A stretch of DNA of 64,000 nt. It comes from Pseudomonas sp. MYb118 (GTDB lineage: Bacteria > Pseudomonadota > Gammaproteobacteria > Pseudomonadales > Pseudomonadaceae). Made by a program: the position numbers and the translations under genes. Of the stretch, positions 57,763 through 64,000 are shown one piece after another. The stretch spans positions 2,542,001-2,606,000 of the forward strand of contig NZ_JBFRXN010000002.1 of the NCBI RefSeq assembly GCF_040947875.1, in the 5' to 3' direction. The first letter of the stretch is position 1; each line of letters opens with the position of its first letter. The notes beneath the pieces were generated by a model that ran no database searches, was not told where the DNA came from, and worked only from the letters and a program-made list of their open reading frames with translations.

Positions 57763-59793
57763 GTGAAGAGCTTGCTCAATCCCGCTGTCGCGCTAATGAA
57801 TCGCCTGAGCTTCGGCATGAAGTTCAGCCTGATCAGCATCCTGTTCCTGGTGCCGATGCTGGTGACCAACTTTTATCTGGTGCGCGATTCCTATCGTGAG
57901 TTCCAGGGCACGCAAGTGGAGCTGCAAAGCCTCGATTTGCTGGGCAGCAGCTTGAACCTGCGCCGCGACCTGGAAACCCTCAATAACCTGGTACAGATCA
58001 ACGTCGTCCTCGGCCAGGCCGGCAAGGCCGGTAACGTCGAAGCAACAATCACCGCACTCGAACAAAGTGTGCTCGCCCGCTTGCAAGGGCTGACCGCAAT
58101 GACCACCGATCCGGAGCAAGTCGCCGTGTTCGATGGCAAGCGCGATGAAATGATCAGCGCGTTCAAGGCCCAGCAGACGGAAAACTCGTTACAGAGCAAA
58201 AGCGCGCTGATCGGCAAGTTGCTGGGCAATGCGCAGATCTTCAGCCAGATCGTCGCCAGCCAGGCGGGCCTGAGCCGTGACAGCCAGAGCGACATGCGCC
58301 AGCTCACGGAGCTGATTACCAACATCACACCGCCGGTCACCCAGATGCTCGGTGACGGTCGCGCCATGGGTTCTTTCTCCCTTGGGCAAGGTTTCCTCAA
58401 CTCGTCGTCGAGCACTCGCTTTGATGAGTTGCTGGCGCAGATCGAAAAGCTGCAAGGCGAATACGGCCTGAAACTGCAGGACGCACTGGGTTCGAGCAAG
58501 GCGGCGCGTGAAGCCCTGGCGAGCCGGGCCGAGGCCAGCAAGGCGACGCTGAAAAAGGCCAGCGAATTGTTCGAAGAACAGGTGGTGATGGCCGACACCC
58601 TCGATGCGCCGTGGCAGGCCTTTTACGATCAGGTCACCGGCCTGATGGACCAGACCTACCAGCTCAACGAAGCGACCCTGAAGTTCCTCGATACCCAATT
58701 GCAGCAGCGCCTGAGCCAGAACCGTACCCACATGCTGTTGCAGGCCATCGCCCTGTCTGTGGTGTTTGTGCTGATTTTCTACCTCTACGGCGGTTTCTAC
58801 GCCTCGACCCGCACCACCCTCAAGCGTCTTGGCGCGATGATGGACAAGGTGGCGGCCGGCGATATGACCATCACCTTCAACGCCAACAGCCGTGATGAAC
58901 TGGGTGAGCTGGGTGAGGTGTTCAACGGTACCGTGAAGAAGATCCATGACCTGATCGAGCGGGTCGGCCAGACCGTCGCCGAGGTCGAGCGCCAGGCCGG
59001 GCAGGTCGAGAATGTTTCGGCCCAGAGCAATCAGGCCGTGGCGGGGCAGCGTACGCAGATCGAACAGGTGGCGACGGCCATGAACCAGATGTCGGCCACC
59101 TCCCAGGAGGTGGCGCGCAGCGCGGCCGCAGCGGTCAGCAGCGCCCATAGCGTCAACGACGAAACCATCAACGGTCGCGGCCTGGTGGAGTCGCAGCAGG
59201 GCAGCATCGCCGCCCTGGCCAGCGAAATTGATCAATCGGTGCTGGTGATCAACCAGTTGGCCAGCGACAGCCAGTCCATCAGCAGCGTGCTGGAGGTGAT
59301 CAAGAGCATCGCCGAGCAGACCAACCTGCTGGCGCTCAACGCGGCCATCGAGGCGGCGAGGGCGGGGGAACAGGGGCGTGGTTTCGCGGTGGTGGCGGAC
59401 GAGGTGCGAACCCTGGCCAAGCGCACCCAGCAATCGACCGAAGAAATCGAACAGATGATCGCCAGGCTGCACAGCGGTGTTGGCGCTGCGGTGAAAGCCA
59501 TGGGCACCAGCCATCAAATGGCCAACGGCACCGTTGGGCAGTCGGAAAAGGTCCAGCAGGCGCTGGAAAACATCCTGGGTGCCGTGGGGATGATCGTCGA
59601 TCAGAACCAGCAGATCGCCGCTGCCGTGGAGCAACAGACCGCCGTGGCCCACGACATCGACCAGAACATCGTCGAGATCAACCGCGCCGGCGAGCGCACC
59701 GCCGAGGGCGCCCACCAGACCGAGGATGCGAGCCGGGCATTGTCGGCGCAGGTCATGGAACTCAAGCAACTGATCAGTGCGTTCAGGGTTTGA
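57763..59793 (+). CDS. Methyl-accepting chemotaxis protein
   Basis: A 676-aa transmembrane chemoreceptor. TM1 is at about 19-45, the periplasmic helical sensor domain at about 45-325, and TM2 at about 325-347 ([21 protein letters not shown]). HAMP follows at about 348-402, then a coiled-coil signalling domain with the conserved hairpin [34 protein letters not shown]. The sensor is not a recognisable Cache domain, so the ligand is unknown. The GTG at 57763 has GGGGGA upstream. In P. aeruginosa a receptor occupies the same place beside ampE. Confidence 0.93.
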   Translation: MKSLLNPAVALMNRLSFGMKFSLISILFLVPMLVTNFYLVRDSYREFQGTQVELQSLDLLGSSLNLRRDLETLNNLVQINVVLGQAGKAGNVEATITALEQSVLARLQGLTAMTTDPEQVAVFDGKRDEMISAFKAQQTENSLQSKSALIGKLLGNAQIFSQIVASQAGLSRDSQSDMRQLTELITNITPPVTQMLGDGRAMGSFSLGQGFLNSSSSTRFDELLAQIEKLQGEYGLKLQDALGSSKAAREALASRAEASKATLKKASELFEEQVVMADTLDAPWQAFYDQVTGLMDQTYQLNEATLKFLDTQLQQRLSQNRTHMLLQAIALSVVFVLIFYLYGGFYASTRTTLKRLGAMMDKVAAGDMTITFNANSRDELGELGEVFNGTVKKIHDLIERVGQTVAEVERQAGQVENVSAQSNQAVAGQRTQIEQVATAMNQMSATSQEVARSAAAAVSSAHSVNDETINGRGLVESQQGSIAALASEIDQSVLVINQLASDSQSISSVLEVIKSIAEQTNLLALNAAIEAARAGEQGRGFAVVADEVRTLAKRTQQSTEEIEQMIARLHSGVGAAVKAMGTSHQMANGTVGQSEKVQQALENILGAVGMIVDQNQQIAAAVEQQTAVAHDIDQNIVEINRAGERTAEGAHQTEDASRALSAQVMELKQLISAFRV

Positions 59794-59801
59794 CCCCTGC
59801 T

Positions 59802-59910
59802 TGATCGTTCCCACGCTCTGCGTGGGAACGCCTCCACGGACGCTCCGCGTTCGGCTTCGGGCCGCAGAGCGTCCCGGGCTGCATTCCCACGCGGAGCGTG
59901 GGAACGATCA
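59802..59910. repeat. MITE-like inverted repeat (REP doublet)
   Basis: A 109-base element flanked by near-perfect 30-base inverted ends, TGATCGTTCCCACGC ... GCGTGGGAACGATCA, each containing its own small palindrome (CCCACGCTCTGCGTGGG). A shorter inverted pair lies inside (GGACGCTCCGCG ... AGAGCGTCC). It is of the extragenic type common in fluorescent pseudomonads, directly behind the chemoreceptor gene, and may act as its terminator. Confidence 0.85.
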
Positions 59911-60042
59911 ATATAAGAGACACGATCTGTCATCTTTATTACCCAACCAAGTAGGTACTATCCGGTTTCGCTCCAGGCTCTGGTTTTTGGTCTTCAATAA
60001 AGGATGATCCACAACCCTGACCTACCTTGAGGAGGCTCGGTT

Positions 60043-60432
60043 ATGTCGGCCGTCGCAACTGGAATACAAGGGCACTGCGCCCATTGTGGATGCACCCATC
60101 AGCTCGAACCCTGGCAACTCAATGCGATTGCCATTCATGAGGCATTTCCCTGTTCGCAATGCCACAAGTCGCTGCAACTGAGCGATCCGAAACAGATCAA
60201 GCAGATCAAGGGCCTCGATTCCCTGGCCGTGTTGCGCGCCAGTACCCTGGTGATGGTGTGCACCGCCGTGCTGGTGGCGCTGGTGATGGAGTGGGTGGGG
60301 TTGCTCAGTGTGATTGAGCAGGTGAACTACTCGCTGCTGGCGATTCTGGTTTACTTCATCGTTGTGCAATACGCCAGGCACAAACAGCACATCACCCTGA
60401 TCCTGGAAGCCGCCAAAGCCCACACTGACTGA
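60043..60432 (+). CDS. Small zinc-ribbon membrane protein
   Basis: A 129-aa protein of unknown function. The N-terminal half has two CxxC pairs (HCAHCGCTH and FPCSQCHKSL) spaced as a zinc ribbon. The C-terminal half has two predicted membrane helices (about 66-88 and 93-112). The start MSAVATGIQGHC has GAGGC upstream. Probable inner-membrane protein with the metal-binding domain in the cytoplasm. It is convergent with the TatD-family gene, whose stop directly abuts its own. Confidence 0.75.
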   Translation: MSAVATGIQGHCAHCGCTHQLEPWQLNAIAIHEAFPCSQCHKSLQLSDPKQIKQIKGLDSLAVLRASTLVMVCTAVLVALVMEWVGLLSVIEQVNYSLLAILVYFIVVQYARHKQHITLILEAAKAHTD

Positions 60433-61209
60433 CTACCAGTCGAACAACTCACGGGCATTGGCCGTGCTTGCGGCCGCCAGTTGCTCGGCGCTGATCGCCA
60501 TGATTTCAGCCAGCGCCGCGCAGATCGCCGGCAGGTGCGCCGGGCTGTTGCGCTGGCCGGGGAACATGGCCGGCGCCATGTCCGGTGAGTCGGTTTCCAG
60601 CACCACCGCGTCCAGCGGCAAGTCGGCCAGCACGCGGTGCATGCGCAGTGCCTGTGGCCAGGTGGCTGCGCCGCCCAAACCCAATTTGAACCCCAGCTTG
60701 ATGTATTCCCGGGCTTCCTCGCGGCTGCCGGCGAAGGCGTGGATGATGCCGGCACGCTTGAGTTTGAAGCGCTTGAGTGTGGCAATCACCGCCGCATGGC
60801 TGCGTCGCACGTGGATCAGCGCCGGCAGGTTGAAGTCGACCGCCAGTTGCAACTGGGCATCGAACAGCGCCTGCTGGCGCTCGCGGTCCAGGGTTTCGAT
60901 AAAGTAATCCAGGCCGATTTCGCCAACGGCGCAGAGCTGGCGATGACCGGCGAGGCGACTCAGCCAATGGCCCAGTTCGCGCAGATCATCGGGGCGGTGT
61001 TGCTCCAGATACACCGGGTGCAGGCCGAACGCGGCATGCAGGTCCGGGTCGGCTTGCACCAGTTCCCAGACCCGCTGCCAGTTGCCCTGATAAACCCCCA
61101 GCACCACCATCTGGCGTACGCCCAGGGCGCGACTTTCGGCCATCAACGCCGAGCGGTCGGCGTCGAAGTCCGGAAAGTCCAGGTGGGTGTGGGTGTCGAT
61201 CAGTTCCAC
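60433..61209 (-). CDS. TatD-family metal-dependent hydrolase
   Basis: A 258-aa TIM-barrel hydrolase. Metal ligands are visible in LIDTHTHLDFPDFDADR, the Glu in CAVGEIGLDYF, the His residues in ALIHVRRSHAAV and GIIHAFAGSREEA, and the Asp in VVLETDSPDMAP. Members are DNA 3'-5' exonucleases or deoxyribonuclease-like. It follows fruR by three bases, so it is probably co-transcribed with it. Which paralogue (YjjV- or TatD-like) is not decided by sequence alone. Confidence 0.92.
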   Translation of the reverse strand: MELIDTHTHLDFPDFDADRSALMAESRALGVRQMVVLGVYQGNWQRVWELVQADPDLHAAFGLHPVYLEQHRPDDLRELGHWLSRLAGHRQLCAVGEIGLDYFIETLDRERQQALFDAQLQLAVDFNLPALIHVRRSHAAVIATLKRFKLKRAGIIHAFAGSREEAREYIKLGFKLGLGGAATWPQALRMHRVLADLPLDAVVLETDSPDMAPAMFPGQRNSPAHLPAICAALAEIMAISAEQLAAASTANARELFDW

Positions 61210-61212
61210 GGC

Positions 61213-62208
61213 TCAGTCCTGGTGAATACGCTGTTTGAACGTACGGCCGATGGCGTGCACGCCGGGCTGGTAATCGGCCTGCTCGATGGCGGCGAGGGCC
61301 AGTTGCAGCGCCTTGTCGGCGATCAGCTGATGCTGCTGGGCCATGGCGTTGACCGGCAATGGCAGGAAGTCCAGCAACTGCGTGTCGCCAAAAGTGCCGA
61401 GGCGCAATGGCCGGGTTTTCAGCGGGAAGTCGTGCAAGGCATCGAATACGCCTTGCAGCAGCACGTAGGAGGTGGTGACCAGCGCTTCCGGCAAATGCCC
61501 CAGGCGTTGCAGCAGCTCTTCCATCAATTGCTTGCCGCATTCGCGGCTGAACGATTCTGCGTGCTCGATCAGGATCTCGCCTTCGAACCCGGTCAAGGCT
61601 TCCTTGAACCCGGCGGCCCGGTCCTGGCTGATGCTCAGTTCCGGGCGCGCACCGATCAGGGCGATCTGTTTGGGCAACGGGTCGAGCAGGCTGCGGGTCA
61701 AGTGCAGGCTGGCCTCGCGGTCGTCGCTGATCACCGAGCAGAACTCTCCGGGCGCCATGACCCGGTCGATGGCGATGATCGGCATGCCCTTGGCCTGCAA
61801 CTGCCGGTAGCTGTCGTCATCGGCGGGCAGGCAACTGGCGACGATCAGCGCATCGCAACGCCGGGCGCGGAACAGTTGCAGCAGTTGCCGCTCGCTGTCC
61901 GGGGCGTCGTCGGAACTGGCGATCAGCAGTTGATAACCGCGGGCCCGTGCGCCTTGTTCGAGCAGCTTGGCAATGCGCGCATAGCTGGGGTTTTCCAGAT
62001 CAGGCAGGATGAAACCCAGGGTACGCGTGTGCCGGCTGCGCAGCCCGGCGGCCTGAGGATTGGGGGTGAAGCCATGGAGTTCGACGACCGCGCGGACGCG
62101 TTCGACGGTGGCGCTGCTGATGCGTTGCTGCTCAGCCTTGCCATTGATGACATAACTGGCGGTGGTCACGGACACACCGGCCAACTGTGCGATATCACTG
62201 AGTTTCAA
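61213..62208 (-). CDS. fruR: Fructose repressor FruR (Cra), LacI family
   Basis: A 331-aa LacI-family repressor. The HTH is MKLSDIAQLAGVSVTTASYVINGKAEQQRISSATVERVRA, followed by a hinge helix (GFTPNPQAAGLRSRHT) and a periplasmic-binding-protein-type domain that binds fructose-1-phosphate. The start is TTG at 62208 with AAGGA upstream. It is divergent from fruB, with a FruR operator between them, and controls the fructose PTS operon. Confidence 0.93.
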   Translation of the reverse strand: MKLSDIAQLAGVSVTTASYVINGKAEQQRISSATVERVRAVVELHGFTPNPQAAGLRSRHTRTLGFILPDLENPSYARIAKLLEQGARARGYQLLIASSDDAPDSERQLLQLFRARRCDALIVASCLPADDDSYRQLQAKGMPIIAIDRVMAPGEFCSVISDDREASLHLTRSLLDPLPKQIALIGARPELSISQDRAAGFKEALTGFEGEILIEHAESFSRECGKQLMEELLQRLGHLPEALVTTSYVLLQGVFDALHDFPLKTRPLRLGTFGDTQLLDFLPLPVNAMAQQHQLIADKALQLALAAIEQADYQPGVHAIGRTFKQRIHQD

Positions 62209-62354
62209 ACCGGGATTTCCTTTTTATTACCGAGCGTGCCCCGACATTGTCGCCAATCCTACCCGATTCCGGGATACGCCTATTGTCGCAACGTATCCGA
62301 CAGGTTGTGCTTCAACCGGGCAGCATTATCGAGTAACGTGCCAAACATACTAGA

Positions 62355-62366
62355 TTAAACGTTTCA
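62355..62366. promoter_or_regulatory. FruR (Cra) operator
   Basis: TTAAACGTTTCA, the binding site known for Cra in P. putida at PfruB, occurs in the fruR-fruB intergenic region, 134 bases upstream of the fruB start, within an AT-rich promoter region. Confidence 0.85.
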
Positions 62367-62499
62367 GCAAGCGTATTTTCTGCGCATTAGGTGCATTTGG
62401 CCGGTTCTGCCGCGAAACCGCCAAAAGCTGCGACCGAGCGCCTAAGCTGACTCATTCAAAACAATACCTGGCGCCCTGACGTGCCAAATAGGAGAACCC

Positions 62500-64000
62500 A
62501 TGCTCGAGCTTACGATAGAGCAGATTTCCATGGGCCAGACGGCTGTGGACAAGTCCGCAGCGCTTGCGCAGCTGGCGCAGCATCTGGTCAACGATGGCCT
62601 GGTGGCCGACGGCTACCTCGAAGGTCTGCAAGCGCGTGAAGCCCAGGGCTCGACCTTTCTTGGCCAGGGCATCGCCATTCCCCACGGTACCCCGCAAACC
62701 CGCGACCAGGTGCATTCCACCGGCGTGCGCCTGATGCAATTCCCCGAGGGCGTGGACTGGGGCGACGGGCAGATGGTGTACCTGGCCATCGGCATCGCTG
62801 CCAAATCCGACGAACACCTGCGCCTGCTGCAATTGCTGACCCGTGCGCTGGGCGAGACCGATCTCGGCCAGGCCCTGCGTCGTGCCAGTTCCGCCGAGGC
62901 CCTGCTGAAACTGCTGCAAGGCGCGCCGCAGGAGCTGGCGCTGGATGCGCAGATGATCGGCCTGGGCGTCGCCGCCGAGGACTTCGAGGAACTGGTGTGG
63001 CGCGGTGCTCGTTTGCTGCGCCAGGCCGACTGCGTCAGCGGTGGTTTCTCCGCGGTGTTGCAGCAGGTCGAGGCGCTGCCCCTGGGCGATGGCCTGTGGT
63101 GGCTGCACAGCGAGCAGACGGTCAAGCGTCCGGGCCTGGCGTTCGTCACGCCGGACAAACCACTGCGTTATTTGGGGCAGCCCCTCACTGGCCTGTTCTG
63201 CCTGGCCAGCCTCGGCGAAGCACACCAGGCCCTGCTCGAGCGCCTGTGCGCGCTGCTGATCGAAGGTCGTGGCCATGAACTGGGTCGCGCCACCAGCCGG
63301 CGCAAGGTCCTTGAAGTGCTCGGCGGCGAGCTGCCAGAGGACTGGCCAAGCGCGCGTATCGCCCTGGCCAACGCCCATGGCTTGCATGCCCGCCCGGCGC
63401 AGATCCTCGCGCAACTGGCGAAAAGTTTTGACGGCGAAATTCGCCTGCGCCTGGCCGACGGGCACGACAGCGCCGTGTCGGCCAAGAGTTTGAGCAAACT
63501 GCTCAGCCTCGGCGCCCGTCGTGGTCAGGTGCTGGAGCTGATCGCCGAACCAGGTATCGCAGCCGATGCGTTGCCGGCGTTGCTGGCGGCCATCGAAGAA
63601 GGCCTGGGTGAAGAGGTCGAACCGCTGCCGCCCGTGAGCCAGGCGCGCGAAGTCATCGCCGAGGTCGCCGAAGTACTGCTTGCGCCAGTGGCCGGCAGCG
63701 TGGTCCAGGCCATCCCGGCCGCACCGGGCATTGCCATTGGCCCGGCGCACATCCAGGTGCTGCAAGCCATCGACTATCCGCTGCGCGGCGAGTCGGCCGC
63801 CGTTGAGCGCCAGCGTCTGCAACAGGCACTGGCCCAGGTGCGTGGCGACATCGCCGGATTGATCGAGCGCAGCCAGTCCAAGGCGATTCGCGGCATCTTC
63901 GTTACCCATCAGGAAATGCTCGACGACCCGGAACTGACCGACGAAGTCGAGGCCCGTCTCAAGCAGGGTGAGAGCGCGGAAGCGGCGTGGATGACCGTGA
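62500..64000 (+). CDS. fruB: Fructose PTS multiphosphoryl protein FruB (EIIA-HPr-EI), partial
   Basis: The gene runs off the right end of the window; 500 residues are visible. The EIIA-Fru domain has the phosphorylated His62 in GIAIPHGTPQ. The HPr domain begins at about 284, with the active His296 in NAHGLHARPAQ. The start of enzyme I is at about 403 (IPAAPGIAIGPA), with LRQGE-type residues to the end. This fusion carries phosphate from PEP to the membrane FruA. The ATG at 62500 has AGGAGA upstream. It is divergent from fruR and repressed by it. Confidence 0.95.
   Translation, partial: MLELTIEQISMGQTAVDKSAALAQLAQHLVNDGLVADGYLEGLQAREAQGSTFLGQGIAIPHGTPQTRDQVHSTGVRLMQFPEGVDWGDGQMVYLAIGIAAKSDEHLRLLQLLTRALGETDLGQALRRASSAEALLKLLQGAPQELALDAQMIGLGVAAEDFEELVWRGARLLRQADCVSGGFSAVLQQVEALPLGDGLWWLHSEQTVKRPGLAFVTPDKPLRYLGQPLTGLFCLASLGEAHQALLERLCALLIEGRGHELGRATSRRKVLEVLGGELPEDWPSARIALANAHGLHARPAQILAQLAKSFDGEIRLRLADGHDSAVSAKSLSKLLSLGARRGQVLELIAEPGIAADALPALLAAIEEGLGEEVEPLPPVSQAREVIAEVAEVLLAPVAGSVVQAIPAAPGIAIGPAHIQVLQAIDYPLRGESAAVERQRLQQALAQVRGDIAGLIERSQSKAIRGIFVTHQEMLDDPELTDEVEARLKQGESAEAAWMTV

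Overview
The window is a chromosomal segment of a Pseudomonas, most likely of the P. fluorescens group. The evidence is the gene order nadC-DUF1631-ampD-ampE-MCP, the run grpE-dnaK-dnaJ-dapB-carA-carB-greA and ftsH-folP-glmM-tpiA-secG-tRNA-rimP-nusA-infB-rbfA-truB-rpsO-pnp, the GC-rich codon use, and REP-type intergenic palindromes typical of the group. Most of it is core housekeeping sequence; the accessory part is confined to about the first 10 kb.

Region 1 (1-5,740): a REP doublet, then a leftward three-gene operon encoding an alpha/beta hydrolase and two different dynamin-like GTPases, one with a membrane segment and a coiled-coil insertion inside the G domain. Paired bacterial dynamins are membrane-remodelling machines, and this set is one of the two most interesting items here.

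Region 2 (5,741-9,831): a small genomic island inserted at the 3' end of the tmRNA gene ssrA. Its ends are a 19-bp perfect direct repeat of the ssrA 3' end. It carries a decayed tyrosine integrase, an AT-rich two-gene unit (356-aa protein of unknown family translationally coupled to a 170-aa four-helix membrane protein) that looks like a sensor/effector defence module, and three further unknown genes. ssrA itself is intact (9,806-10,199, minus).

Region 3 (10,297-19,333): a secreted small protein, then the lactate regulon: lldP-lutA-lutB-lutC-dld on the minus strand and the divergent FadR-type regulator gene lldR, with a perfect 17-bp palindromic operator between them. L-lactate oxidation relies on the LutABC iron-sulfur complex, D-lactate oxidation on the large FAD/Fe-S dehydrogenase; no lldD is present.

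Region 4 (19,365-30,123): smpB, a sodium-dependent transporter, ratA-ratB, bamE, fur, recN (with a LexA box), grpE (with a sigma-32 promoter), dnaK, dnaJ, dapB.

Region 5 (30,303-42,356): carA (TTG start, preceded by an attenuator-like terminator), carB-greA, a DUF4149 membrane protein, yhbY, rlmE, ftsH, folP, glmM, tpiA, secG. Region 6 (42,379-51,718): tRNA-Leu(GAG), tRNA-fMet, rimP-nusA-infB-rbfA-truB-rpsO-pnp and tRNA-Thr(CGT), the translation and RNA-decay cluster.

Region 7 (51,728-64,000): a secreted coiled-coil protein with poly-serine linkers, a small acidic protein, nadC, a DUF1631 protein, ampD-ampE, a chemoreceptor, a MITE-like inverted repeat, a small membrane zinc-ribbon protein, a TatD-family hydrolase, the fructose repressor fruR/cra, and the start of fruB, which runs off the right edge. 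A FruR operator lies between fruR and fruB.
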